The notes under the pieces were generated by a model that saw nothing but the letters and a program-made list of their open reading frames with translations, was not told the DNA's origin and searched no databases. From positions 16,121,660 to 16,185,659 of the forward strand of contig OX459102.1 in the NCBI GenBank assembly GCA_949775045.1: a DNA stretch of 64,000 nt, written 5' to 3'. How positions within the stretch are numbered: position 1 is the stretch's first letter; every line of letters begins with the position of its first letter. This stretch comes from Metridium senile (Eukaryota > Cnidaria > Anthozoa > Actiniaria > Metridiidae). The position numbers were made by a program, and so were the translations under genes. Below, in pieces: positions 10,935 through 22,400 of the stretch.

Positions 10935-13900
10935 TAATTCCTTCAATCAGTTATTGAAATTTTTCTTTATGGTTTTAGGAGACAAATGGAAAAGACAATG
11001 TATCAGACAGTGTAGATAAACTTCAGGAGAATTTCCAACAATTGGCTGTGGATAACAATGGTGTGTGCGATCCTGTCACTCCCAACAGCCCTGCTGCAGA
11101 GCCAGAGAAGCTTGCAACGTCTCCACTATTCAAGGGTGAGATGATGTCACCTCCTATGTGTTTCCCCACACCACCCCCCTCAGTAGAGGGCTCACCCATG
11201 CCTGTTACAGAACAAGCAGCTAAAGTCACTATGCCAGGTAGGCTGGCTCTATTGCAGAATAATAAATAAGCCATTTATTATCATTTACTAGTTCAAAAAG
11301 TAAACTATAACACGTTTCATAATAGTAGTTGTTGTCCTCAACCTTTTAATTTTTAAAAACTTCTAAGCTTTTTTTTACTATTATGAATCAAAATCCAACC
11401 TACAAACATTTGTTTGATTTAATAACAAGTTTTCTTCATCTGATTTCCTAACAATATCAGAATGCTTTGCCTAGTTTCTTTTGTGAAATAATAACTTGCA
11501 TCAATACTCTTGTTTCACATTATCTAGCAACGCTGTACTATTTAACACTAGGTGCATTTGCACAGGGATAGCCTTAATTCATTGTATAAATATTCACAAA
11601 TTCCAAGCAGAGCATGATAAAATTCTACCTCTAAACAATAGAAGACACAATAGGTTATATAATGAAATATGTAACACCATAAAAAATGTTGACTTAACTT
11701 TACATTTTTTACGGTGATACGGTTTCATTACATTACCCATCGTTTATAGCAAACAACGACGCAGCCTAGACTAGTTCACTCGCTAGTTTGCATTTATAGA
11801 AGACACAATTAAATTTACTCCGAATCAAGATTATCCAAATGTAAATGAGCTTTTTGTCAAAACGTATAGCAGTGATAGATAACAAAAAAACTGGAGTATT
11901 GTTTTGTGATTAGTCATGTAATTTTGTGAAAGGTCTGTTGACTGTGTTATTAATAGTTTCTATGTTTATTTCAGTTGTTGAGACACCACCCCTTAAAGGC
12001 ATTGTAAGCACAATAACACCCCAAGTACTTGAAATAGTAAAACAGAGACATCAATCAGGACAAATGAATGAGCATATCTACCAATTGCTGACCCAAGCTG
12101 AAATCACACTGGGAGCTGCATTGGAAGACGAGCACAGCGTTGATTACCAACCATCACCCCTACTATATCGACCAATCAGGCAATATATTTATGGTATATT
12201 ATTTGACAAAAAAGCCTATGAGAAAAAACAGGGTCAACACGACCCTCCTCCTGTAGTCAAGGAGTGGTGTGTTTATCGCGGAGAGAAGCTCGACAAGCAT
12301 GATCTGGTAGAGGGCGTCGGCATGAAGTGGAATATTCCTGAGCTGCAGCAGCTGTGGTTTGGTAAAGAGCAGTATGATAACTTGAATCGCATGAAAGCAT
12401 TCCTGACGTGCATGCAGAGTGACACACCACACATCACCAAGACTACCATGGTGCCACAGAGACTCATTATTATGTGCTGTGTGTTGAGGTATGATATTCT
12501 AAAATCTTATAATAATAATCAATATTTATTGCCTACGTCACATAAGTTTTTTACGGTAGAGTCCTGTAAAACTTAAATAAGTTAAAAAATCAATAAGAAA
12601 ATATAATAAGAAATCTAGTCCTTTATCACCACTAGGGACCACCAGTAGTTTAGTAGTAGGTGAGCGTAGTGTTTATAAGTGTTGGTATTGTAATGCTAAT
12701 TTGCCAACCATTTTAACAATAGATTTTGTAATTTTCTTTGTTCTAATAACAATGTGGTTGGTTAGCAAAACCAAGTGAGTTGTGGGATTTAGTTATCCAT
12801 CTAGGCTAACCTTTGTAGTTATTGTGGATAGCTTGAACTAGCAAATATGTAAGAATATCAATTATTGTAAAAACAAATGTAATTGCCTAGTACTAAATAG
12901 GAAATGTCTAATAACAAATTATGCAAAACATTACATTTCTTTAGAAAATAACAAACTATTTGCATCAACTTGCATAAGGTCTTTGCTATCCTGCAATACT
13001 TGTTAGTGGTGTACTTATATATCTGGATTATAAATGGAAACTAGCAAGTAAACTAGTATAGGCTGCGTCATTGTTTGATATAAATGATAGGTAATAGAAT
13101 GAAATTTGTAATACCGTAAAAAATGTTGACTTAACTTTACTGACGGTTTGAGCTTTAGCCCTTCGTCGGAGTAAAGTACTTATATGTCTTATATATAGTA
13201 CTTCTATATCTTATCATTTTTCATTAGATATCTCCTATAACAAGGTAAATCATGTACTTATCCCATCATTGTTCTTTAGATATCTCCTACAACAAGGCAA
13301 ACCAGGCCAACCTGTTCTTCTTAATCACGAAGTTGATGCTTTCCTGGCAGCAGCATTGTCACCTCACATAAGCACAGAGTTCAACCCAGCCAACCTCAGC
13401 CAGCTGAAACTAATGCGCGTTGAAGTCAGAGGAGTGCAGCTTGCATCCATTTTCATGGAAGGTGTCCAAGCAGCTGCTTTTGCCAATGATGCGTGTGGGT
13501 GTCCTGTGCCGTGGGAGTATGTGTGTCCCTGGAATTACTTTGATGGTAAACTGTTTATGAGTAAATACCTTCAGGCTAGTAATGACCTTTCTCTACTGGA
13601 TCTGTGTGATGGCAAGGTAATATATGCACTTGGAAAATTTCACTTTGCATTATGAAACATGAAAAAATGCAGTTTTCAGGTATCTGCAAAAAAGTACATT
13701 CCAATTGTTGTGAAATATGTATCGGCTGCGGTCAATTAGGTGCTGAGTAATTAGCAGCATCCAAAAAACGTTTTTGGAATGTCTGAGTTTGCAGAAATCA
13801 AAACCAAAGTTATAGACAAAAGAATCTTATTAAGAATTTGATTTATTTTCTATTTTATTTAAACAATTACCCCAGAACCTGGTTAGATTACAATAGATCA

Positions 13901-15020
13901 CAAGGCCTACTATCACACTGATCACCGGGTTCTGCACATAATGCCCATGATGATGGTGATGACAATGATGCCTATGATAAAAAATTGATTTTCGTTTTGT
14001 TATATTAAGAAACTATAAATAATTAAATTTTTTAAATCATTATTTTTCTATTTTTCTGTTTTTCAGAATTCAAGACTAGAAAAGCTCCAAAGAATGCGCT
14101 GGTGTATTACTGATGGTATCTCCCCTGAACTCCTTGGCATCAGACTCCCAATGTCCGGATTCCACGGCATGGGTATGCCACACCCACCTAATATGCCACC
14201 CTTCTTTGGTATGCCACATAACATGGCAGGAGTACATGGTTATTGTATCCCTGCTGGTGCTAGGATGCCACAACCAATACCACTAGCAGAGAGACAACGA
14301 ACAAGAGGTATCAGCAGCAAGCGACCTGTGTCTGGGTTAGGAGGAACCTTGGAAGTTGCAGGAGTACCTGTCGCAAACTGGGGTGGTAACAGGGCAGGAA
14401 GAGACTACAGTGAGCATAATCGTATTGTCGCTGGCGGTGCTGGAAGTGTAGAGCTTCCTTATAGAGGACGCAACCGCGGTGGCCGTGGAGGACGAAGAGG
14501 AGGAGGAGGTTTATGGCTGAATACCAGGAATGTAACATGGGCTGTTGAAGTGGATAAAGATTATGATCGTCGCATTGGCTACAAGGATCCCAATACTCAT
14601 ACACCCAATCTACATATGGTGCCTGACCAAGGCATGCCACAGCATCACATGGGGTACAGCAATGACAACCATATGGTACAACATGGCCAAGGGTATGCTA
14701 CTAATGTACCCAATGCAGCCATGCCAGATCCATCAGTAAACCACACCACGCCTTACACAGCACCCTTCGTACAGCAACCATCAATGGACATGCAGCACAT
14801 GGTAATGACCCCACCCTCTAACACTCACAACGAAGATAAAGCACCACTTGGGCAGGTCCATATTCTTGCTAAACCATCAGAAAAGCTCGCTAGTCAAGGA
14901 CGAGGAAGAGGTATCGCAGCTACACTAAATAGCATCTCTGGCAATGTTAGCCCTGGCCAGACCTCGTCGATTGGTCGTGGATTTCTACTCGACAAACCAC
15001 AGCAATCTCCTGCTTCGTAA
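5728..15020 (+). CDS. FAM120A/B (constitutive coactivator of PPAR-gamma)-like protein, complete
   Basis: Exons are 5728-6504, 8884-9082, 9870-10027, 10979-11237, 11975-12488, 13280-13616 and 14067-15020. Phases are 0, 1, 0, 1, 2, 0, giving about 1065 aa (human FAM120A is about 1118). The N-terminus MGVQALQDYVESHCP and the following 250 residues match the XPG-N/PIN-like domain of the family. The middle block around PWEYVCPWNYFDGKLF is the family's most conserved C-terminal-half signature. An arginine-glycine tract (RGRNRGGRGGRRGGGG) near residues 881-897 suggests RNA binding, as reported for FAM120A. Known roles are as RNA-associated scaffolds or coactivators rather than nucleases. Exon 3 abuts a transposable element at its acceptor (see 9520-9865). 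Exon 6 is preceded by a duplicated acceptor. One cnidarian gene probably represents the ancestor of FAM120A/B/C. Confidence 0.9.
6699..6833. repeat. foldback element, family 4 (copy 1) in FAM120-like intron 1
   Basis: The ends ACATGGGCGCACGGAGATATG and the inverse CATATCTCCAAGCGCACATGT continue inward as an ATTTTATCTTC/GAAGATAAAAT inverted repeat. Related elements at about 52128-52400 and 55846-55950 share the termini (gagatacaaattttatcttct type). The rest of the 2.4 kb intron is AT-rich with no exon seen. Confidence 0.65.
7531..7716. repeat. Harbinger-like MITE flanked by TTA
   Basis: Inverted ends are GACCCCGTCTACACGGATCC and the inverse of CGGATTCGTGTAGACTAGGCC. TTA lies on both sides (7528-7530 and 7717-7719). 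A 3 bp TWA target duplication with GR-C-rich ends is the pattern of PIF/Harbinger MITEs. No coding capacity. Confidence 0.6.
8180..8238. repeat. poly-C tracts around CCCTAA-like units
   Basis: Two C runs flank 'aaaccctaacccctaacccc', which is close to the metazoan telomere unit CCCTAA. With only two or three imperfect units inside a homopolymer-rich tract in an intron, slippage is the simplest origin. Confidence 0.6.
9520..9865. mobile_element. Harbinger-like MITE inserted at the exon 3 acceptor of FAM120-like
   Basis: Ends are AGGCCGATTTAGACGGCACG and the inverse of a CGTATCGTGTAAATCGGTCT right end. TTA target duplications lie at 9517-9519 and 9866-9868. The interior is rich in tacgacttgtag-type inverted segments. 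The same terminal family occurs at 52178-52339, where a filled/empty comparison gives TAA as the target duplication. The right-hand TTA supplies the A of the AG acceptor (9868-9869) of exon 3. Confidence 0.75.
10827..10935. repeat. (TTA)n microsatellite
   Basis: About 100 bp of near-perfect ATT/TTA trinucleotide repeats in intron 3 of the FAM120-like gene. It ends 43 bp upstream of the exon 4 acceptor, so length changes would alter the region upstream of that splice site. Confidence 0.95.
11660..11805. repeat. dispersed element, family 5 (copy 1)
   Basis: It shares 'aaaaaatgttgacttaacttta' and 'cgacgcagcctagactagttcactcgctagttt' phrases with copies at 13025-13185, 36876-37225 and 40738-40925. 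The family has recurring blocks: a gaaacTAGCaagtaaac end, a ggctgcgtc block, a taatgaaatttgtaacac block and a cttcgtc/gacgaag motif. It lies in intron 4 of the FAM120-like gene. Confidence 0.7.
13025..13185. repeat. dispersed element, family 5 (copy 2) with hammerhead-like motif
   Basis: It begins with the 'ggaaactagcaagtaaactagtataggctgcgtc' block and runs to 'cttcgtcggagtaaag'. On the minus strand, 13141-13172 reads CCGACGA, a GGGC-loop-GCTC hairpin, then CAAAC. This is an imperfect hammerhead-like arrangement. It lies in intron 5 of the FAM120-like gene. Confidence 0.65.
13203..13306 (+). repeat. 52 bp tandem duplication covering an intron/exon edge
   Basis: TTAG plus ATATCTCCTA-AACAAGG occurs at 13224-13245 and again, as the real exon 6 start, at 13276-13297. 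The upstream copy keeps an AG acceptor and is followed by GTAAAT. Reading through it in exon 6 phase meets TAA. It is therefore a decoy acceptor or micro-exon, not a functional alternative. Confidence 0.65.
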
Positions 15021-15570
15021 ATAAATGACAAAAAGTCCATTGAAAAACACTAAAGGCAACTTTTCAACCTACATTATAAACTTAACAGATTTCTAGATTG
15101 ATATTGATAGATTTTTTCGTTTTTTTCCTTAGAAAATAGTTTCATTGATAGTACATTAGAACTCTAATTCATCTTTGTTTAAAATATAACAAAATATCAA
15201 AAATTATATATTTGACGTTCTACAGTTATCACGGTTAATATAATCGATTAAGGGGACTGGTAATTCCTCGTCATTTTTCCTAAGAGACTGGGAACATGTT
15301 GTAATACGTTGCATAAAAATTTCAAAATCTGTCTTCTGGAACAAGTGATCAGAAAGTGGTCATTTGTTTATTTCACTTATAGATTACTAGGACATTCAAC
15401 TTTTTTTCTATTGAACAATTAAGATTTAATAGTCTAATCGTTTGCTAATAAATACAATTAAAATCATAATGTTGACTGGATTTCTTAAGGCGCTATGTAA
15501 AAGATTTCATGTCTCAATGCACTTTACAATTATTCATTTGTATATGGACCGCTTGCGGCTTACAATAGTT
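15021..15570. other. 3' flank of the FAM120-like gene
   Basis: AT-rich sequence with no exon. It presumably includes the 3' untranslated region of the upstream gene. No terminator or RNA gene is recognisable. Confidence 0.4.
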
Positions 15571-15841
15571 GGTATACACCTATTTCAATTAACGTTGTCC
15601 ATCTGGAATGGTTGATCTGAGACCGATAGGAATTGTGGAAGTTCATTAAATTTCAAATACATTGTTTTAATCACACTTCAGGAATTAATGGTGCTGAATT
15701 ACAGATAACAGAATTTCAGAAGTAAACATTAATATTCAAGTGTGATTATAATAGTGCATTTGCAGTTTAACGAGCTCCCACAATTCCTATCGGTCTCAGA
15801 TCAACCATTCCAGATGGACAACGTTAATTGAAATAGGTGTA
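15571..15841. repeat. foldback element, family 6 (copy 1)
   Basis: Long inverted ends of about 65-70 bp begin TATACACCTATTTCAATTAA and include CCGATAGGAATTGTGG. They enclose an AT-rich centre that itself has tgtgattataat-type inverted segments. The same family is at 50494-50760, there with rearranged arms. No coding capacity. Confidence 0.8.
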
Positions 15842-15995
15842 CACCGAATCGAAATATGGCGGCCAATTTGAATAAAAATTCTTCTTGACTGCCCAGCCTC
15901 GCATACATGTGAAAACTCTATTATTTTCCAATGTGAACACGAGGCTAGACAGTCGAGAACAATTAAAGTACGCCATATTTCGATTGGGTCTATGA
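15842..15995. repeat. foldback element, family 3 (copy 2), abutting the preceding element
   Basis: The ends ACCGAATCGAAATATGGCGG and GCCATATTTCGATTGGGT are inverted copies. The interior carries the same CTTGACTGCCCAGCCTCGCAT-type segment as copy 1 at 4023-4173. The two foldback elements sit end to end, sharing the GTGTACACC junction. Confidence 0.7.
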
Positions 15996-16708
15996 GCCAG
16001 CCACTGAAGGTAGTCACGGCCAGCGTTTGTTACGTCCTCGGTAGTTCTTTTACGTCCCTTCGGTACTGGTTAGTGTGTGATTTAACGTCGTTATCCGAGA
16101 ATTGTGTCGTAATTAACACGCAACGCCACAATTACAAGCATTGCGAGACGTAGTCTAGAGCTGGAAAAACTTTTATTTTTGATCGGAAGAAGTCAAATGA
16201 GCACGCGGTAATATTTTGTCAAATATCGATAGAAAGCAACTCTCTCAATACAAGATTACAAGACCGCGAGCGTAAAAAAAATATATCTTTTGCGAAAATT
16301 GGGTCCAGCTCTGAACTATGCGAGACGTTGCTAAGAAAGCTGCACAGCGTCACGGCGCCTATAAAGTTAACAGTAGAATTTGCGATTGTATTCAGTTTAG
16401 TATGACATAGTTTATGCAGTGTATGCCAATTATTAGCTTGCGTCATATCAGGACTTAACCGAGATTAATCCACATTTGACTCGGTTTTCTTTTGTTATTC
16501 ACAGGGTTGTATCTAGGATAATAACCGGCTCATCCAATTCAAGTGCTTTATCTAAATAAACCCCGCTATTAGCGTGCTTTATCTAGATAAAGCACTTGCA
16601 TTTATAATTACTTGCATCCCCCTCGTCTCTACTAGTAAACATCAGTTTGACTTAGAAATAATTTACTTAATAGCGATTTTTGTCGAAAAAAGGTCTTTGA
16701 GTACAAAC

Positions 16709-16778
16709 GCCAGGATTCGAACCGAGATCTACTGCATTGCTGTATCCGCGCTAGCTTTAAGCTATTATGCTACTAAGT
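16709..16778 (-). ncRNA. tRNA-like sequence (probable SINE head or pseudo-tRNA)
   Basis: On the minus strand an A box (TAGCATAATAG) is followed about 45 bp later by a B box (GTTCGAATC). GATCTCGGTTCGAATCC resembles the T arm of a tRNA. The acceptor stem does not pair and no convincing anticodon arm forms, so it is not a working tRNA. It could be a tRNA-derived SINE head. The flanks at 15996-16708 and 16779-17094 show no exon. Confidence 0.35.
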
Positions 16779-17094
16779 CAATCGACGATAATTTTGCAAC
16801 AAAAACGCCTTTAGTGTCATCAAGTCGTTAGCATTCAAGTTCATTAGCATTCATCTGAATAGAATGGAAAAGCGATTGTTTAATATTTCCTTGTGGGAAT
16901 TCATTGACAATGAGCAATAAATTATTTACAGATTGTTGATATCTTTTGGGAGTGCTTACGGCCCTCTGGCTTTATATGGCTTATTGCCTCCATTCTCGGT
17001 ATTTAACTCTTACAAAAGTTTGGATGTGACGCAGGCTAGCCAAATATCTGTGAAACAAATAGTACCAAAATATCATGAACCGTGGTGTTTGTAA

Positions 17095-17204
17095 TAGCCT
17101 GCGTGGCGGCTCTAGGGTTTGGGGAGAGAAGGGGAAGGAAAAGGGACCAGCACCCCTCCTCTCCCCCTCTCTTCCCCAATCCCCAAGAGCCGCCACGCAG
17201 GCTA
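17095..17204. repeat. foldback element, family 2 (copy 2)
   Basis: TAGCCTGCGTGGCGGCTCTA and AGAGCCGCCACGCAGGCTA are inverted termini. The internal purine-rich and pyrimidine-rich arms (ggggagagaaggggaagg / cctctcttcccc) also pair. It is a long hairpin-forming element. Confidence 0.85.
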
Positions 17205-17410
17205 TGTTTGTAACGAAATTGCAAAAAAAAAAAACCGCCGTGCGCAAATAAGCTTTTGAATGCAAAATCTTGTGTATAAGGTATTTTCAATATATCCGCA
17301 TTAATTCTCGTTCCCATGCAGAGCATGGATGGTTGACTGTGGGCTCGGAACGAGATAGGTATACAGTCATTTGAAAAAACATTGTCGCTGCGTTCTGTGA
17401 AAAAAGACAG

Positions 17411-18572
17411 CAAACTTTATATCCGTTGATTGGTAATCTGTCTAACGCCATCCGTGACGGTGAGAGTCAATGGCAGAAGACAGAAGATACCTTTAAATGT
17501 CTGTACGCCAATGAAGAGAGGAAAATCAAGTTTCTTGAGGCAATGAGCAGTCTTACAAGACCTGGAGCACCGTTTTTGGTATCCTCGTTTGATCTGAGTC
17601 GGTTCAAGAACATGTGTGACTTTAGTTTTGAAATTATTATATATATTACACCCACAGAATAAAACTTATATTTACAAATCTATCGATGACTCGATATACG
17701 ATGGCGATGATGATTAAACTATATATTTAGGTATCAGGTTTATATTTCATCAGGAGGTACTGGCGATGTTGCCTATGCGGCTTGCAGGAGGTATCCTGAC
17801 ATGAATATTCAAGTCCTGGATTTACCTGCAGTAGTACAGTGTTCATCACACTTCAGACCATCAAAGGAAGAGTGTCCATACCAACATAACGTTACCTTTG
17901 TAGAGGGAGACTTCTTTAAGGGACCTGCCAACCGCTGACCTTTATGTACTAACCAGAATACTGCATGACTGGGGCGATGACAAGGTTGACATCATTTTGA
18001 AAAACATCTTCTACAGTTTACCATCAGGTACTTCTTGCTGTTGATTAAATAACTAAGTTTGTTTTTCCTTTATTCTACAAGTAAAAGATACCGCATAGGT
18101 CTAATAATAAAGATGATGATTACGATGATTATGATGATTTTGTTGATGATGATGATGACGATGCCAATTATGATTTCTCCTGGGTTGCATCCGGTATTTT
18201 TTATAGGTTTTTACAAAGAAAATGTCGGATACTACGACATACATACAACGAATATTGTGATGACATGATGGCAATGATAAAAATGATGTTGGAATAAATC
18301 GCTGTTACATCTAGCCTATTTATTGAAATTATTCTAACACTATAGGAGGAGGTATCCTCATCAGCAAGTTTCTTCTTGATGACGACCAGTCAGGGCCATT
18401 TTTCAAAATCACTGGTAATCTCAAAATGCTTGTGTTTAATGGCAAAGACGCAAGAGAGACGTCTGGTCTGGAATACAAGCAACTTCTGGAACTGCATGGC
18501 TTCATTCAAGTGCAATATAAAGTGACAGGAAGTAACAGCCTGGATGCTGTATTTGCTCTCAAAACTTATTAG
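17411..18572 (+). pseudogene. acetylserotonin O-methyltransferase-like gene, 5'-truncated and frameshifted
   Basis: Three exons (17411-17624, 17754-18027, 18346-18572) match the C-terminal SAM-binding domain of ASMT/HIOMT-type O-methyltransferases. The sequence shows LSRFKNMCDF, then GTGDVAYAA (motif I), LDLPAVV, EGDFF, and ILHDWGDD with the catalytic-type His. It ends GGILISKFLLD...DAVFALKTY and TAG. Breaks: reading frame is lost between EGDFFKG (about 17918) and ADLYVL (about 17936). A Gly of motif I is replaced by Arg if the weak donor at 17625 is used. No N-terminal dimerisation domain is found upstream. It is most likely a decayed retained copy; a sequencing indel could explain the frameshift but not the missing N-terminus. 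Confidence 0.75.
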
Positions 18573-19437
18573 TTCAGAAAAGACAAGGGAGGCTTATGAG
18601 CAAAGTCCTATTTTTTGCACATCGCTCCACGAGCTTGCGAACATCACACTCTGACAATATTAGAGCAAAGCTCTCAAACTTAGTCTCAATGCTATTAGAT
18701 ACATCAGATAAATCATCGAAAAGCTCAGCTTAAAAAATGTCTACTAAAATATAGATAATTGACGGTGGTACGTCTATACTTTTAACAGGGTTTAATTATT
18801 GTAAAAATAAAGTATATATTTAAGATCTTACTTTACAGTGTTTTCTGTTGGGATGTGTTTTAATCACGCTAATTTTGTAATTCCTTGATAAGTTTTGACA
18901 TGTGTCCGGACAGTGTTCACGTGGTTTGGGCTTCCTGTGTTAATGTTCTCGTAAGCGACCATCTATCGTAAGCGACCACTTTCAATACAATACAATGCAT
19001 TTTGGATGATTTAGAATAATGACGTTATTGCATTGTCTTTATGCTTCACTGATAACAATTACAGCCGGTAAACAAGAAATTAGTTTCACTATTTGTTTAC
19101 AAGAATATTGAATTAACGATGCAAAATGCTTAGCAAATAACTGTATTTATTAAAACTCTTTAACTAAATGAGAACCTTCGGCCAAACATTCCGAAAAAAA
19201 GAAATATTTTTCACTCTTTTGGGGTTCCTGTGGAGCTCGAGCTTCACAATGACAAGGACCTGATGATTGGTTCAATGACTTCCTCTACGTCATTGGGCAT
19301 TTGTTCAAACTTGAAAATCGAACGTGGAATACTCGATCAGGAATGATATTTACAAGCGCGTGTGGTTAAAACAATTTAGCTCAAAGTTTTCTAAGTTTAT
19401 TAAGATATGGAGAGCTGTCGTAACATAGGATTACAGA
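18573..19437. other. intergenic region and promoter of the C12orf56-like gene
   Basis: No exon is seen. The 250 bp before the start at 19438 is less AT-rich and includes a ttcctctacgtcattgggc stretch (CRE-like ACGTCA). I claim no defined factor site beyond that resemblance. Confidence 0.35.
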
Positions 19438-22400
19438 ATGGATGAAGGCCAGCAAAGACACCAAAAAGTCTTCAGCTTTCTGAGGCGAGTTTTGTCTCAG
19501 GATCGCTACGAAAGAATTCGTGCGATTGAGCCGTGTGTTATTGTTGCTAATGGATTTAACAAGGCTTTCAAATTTGTCGTTTTGGGTGATGATCGACTAT
19601 ATATCACAGAAAATCCACCGAAACTTGCAAAGGATGTTCGTATCGTTGTCGATCTTGCTTCTGTGACAGACATCGAAATAGTAAGTATGGTGTTTGTTTT
19701 AAAACTGTCAGAGCTATCTATTCTTGTCATCGACTTGAGAGGCTCTTGCTTGAGCTTTTCACGCAAAACTCTTTCATTAACTTTACTTACTTTCTTTGGT
19801 AGATTTTATACCACTAATTGGGGTAAATATATGTAGTTTTTATTAATACAAATATTTGAATATTTGCGATGGAAAATATGGACGCAAAAGTGTGAGAATT
19901 TGTTTAGACTAGCTGTGATAATATCAGCTCTCAAAACAACTTTTCGATGCAACGCTACTATTTACCTTATTTTACCGTAAAACGTAATTATACAGGCGTA
20001 AATCCTACTTATTGTTACAACTTTATCACCTAGAATTATCATCTTTTATAAAATCTTCCATGGCTCCATTTCCTTTGGCCAAAATAATCCGAATTTTATA
20101 ACTTTTTTATCGTAAAAATGAAGCCCGTTCTTCTGCTTTGAAACATGCTCTTTTTGAGCGTTGTTTGTACCTCGTTTCCTTGGTGTTCTCTGTCAAGTGC
20201 TTTTAGATTAATAAACGGATTTTTTGAATAAAACATAAACTTAGTTTTAGTCTATCCACCTGTCAGCGAAAGAACAAATAATGTAGTGAAATATTAAACC
20301 GATATCGTGAAGATCATTTCAGCTTTTCATTTAGTTAATTAATGACCTTGATCATTTTACATCAACTTCGCAATTATTACAATTGGAATCGATTTGCATT
20401 TTGCTTTTAGTTTATTTGTATTTTTAATAGAGTCTGAATATCACCAAGGAAGGAAATAATTTATTCAAATCGTTTAAGTAATGATGCTTTTTAATACTGT
20501 AATATTGTCCTTGGATTTAGGGATTTACTTTGACAGTTTTATTGGGTCTTTGACAAAAAATAGCCGCGCCAAATTTCCATGAAAAACAGCATAATGATTC
20601 AAAGTTTATCGTTTCGCTATGGAGACAATGATAATAGAAGCATCTAGGTTGTGTTTAATTGTTTTGTTTGCATCGCATCTAGCGGTGTTTTTCGAGAGTG
20701 AAAAGGAAATCAATTTCGACGGTGCTTGAATTAACCAAGTGTGAAGTTTACAATTTGAAAAAGCCAATTCAGTGTCAAAAATCTAGAAGACCGTGAATAA
20801 TTTGGTGGCGCTGCTATCTATATTTAGCACCTGCGAATTAAGCGCTCTTTTTTTTTATTACATAAAATACTGTTGATCAATATTTATTTCTTTACTCTTA
20901 AGAAATTGATTTTGTAATAAACATTAAGGAACGAAGATTGCACTTTCAAAAATCAATTTCAAGTTTACTATCGAAATCACTGGAGTGTTAAGATGCTTGT
21001 TTGAAATTCTGTTTAGTTTTTGTACCATGTGATACAAAAAAAGCACATCCTCAAGGCCAACTTTTAAATGGACGTTTGACCCGGGGGGTACTCCCTTTGT
21101 CCAAGTGGTAGGGGTGATAGGTGTACCTTTAAGGGTAGAAATATTTCCTGTGAGTACCTTTTAGGGTTCTGGCTCAAAAAATAAGGTATGTAACATGATT
21201 TCGTACCTGTAAGAGTCATTTTACTCTGTTTTGTTGCTTTGTTGGGGTAGAAACCTCCGCCAATCACCCCTACCATTTAGACAAAGAGAGTACCCCCCCC
21301 CCCCCCGGGACATTTGACCACTCTAGTGATTTGCATAGTATTGTATATAGTAGTTATGATGATAGTGATGACTAAATATTACAATAATGATATCATCATC
21401 ATCATCTTTATTAGTATCATAAATATTTTTTTTATTATTATCACCAAGCTTAGTGTTGACCTCTTCATTACCATAATTTTTTTTCTTTGTTTCAGATTCA
21501 TGATGTACCAGAGTTTCTGGGTGGTGATCTCAAAAACAAGGCTCAGCACATATTACTAACATACAAATCCCCCCTAGCCCCCTCACCATCAAGTCCACGG
21601 TCACATAAGACTCCCCCACCAATACAAGAAGCATCTTCTCAAGGACTTGCTTCATCACTCTTAACAGCATCAGCTTTACTAAGGCTTGATTTCGATGAGA
21701 CAGTTCAGCCAAGTCCTTCTGGCTCTTATACTGATAGGTCAATAAGAGATCAAGTTATCTTGGATAGAAAACTCAACAGCACAAGAAATAAAATGAGCAA
21801 TTCAGAAGGTAGTATTCCACACCTACTTGAACAAGAAAGACTTCAGGGATCCTCATTGCAAACTGTCAAAGACAATCATCTCTCTGTTCCAGTAAGAGGG
21901 CGTCCACTACCTCCTCCACCAACTGGTGAGACAACAGCTTCATACTCGTATCAACATAGAAAGACAAGACGAAAACGGCAGCAAAGTCAGGATTTAAACT
22001 CTAGCTCAAGCAGCAATGAATTAGACTTCTCGTCATATAGAGATGATTTATCAAATGATGCTCTTTCCGATAGAACAGATATTTCTTCATCTTATAATGA
22101 TCATCTTGAAAGACGAAGGGCTTCATATTCACACACAACAAAGTCTAAAAGTGTTGATGACGCTGAGTATGTGGTTGAATCCTTCAAAGAAGAAAGTGTT
22201 GATGAAGAAAGTAGAGGAGTTACGGAAGAACTGCATTTGTATATATTGGAACAAGGCTCCCCAATGTTTAAGATGGTGAAAAGCACATGGAAAAACTGTA
22301 TAATGGTAAGATAACAAGATAACAACTGGGAATAATATATATTATTGCAAAACAAATATGTGGCTTTATAGCTCAGTTGCTAGAGAATTGCACTTGTTCT

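Noticed and set aside
16574..16831. 85-codon + strand frame
   Set aside because: It overlaps the tRNA-like sequence on the other strand, and shows no splice sites, conserved motif or promoter.
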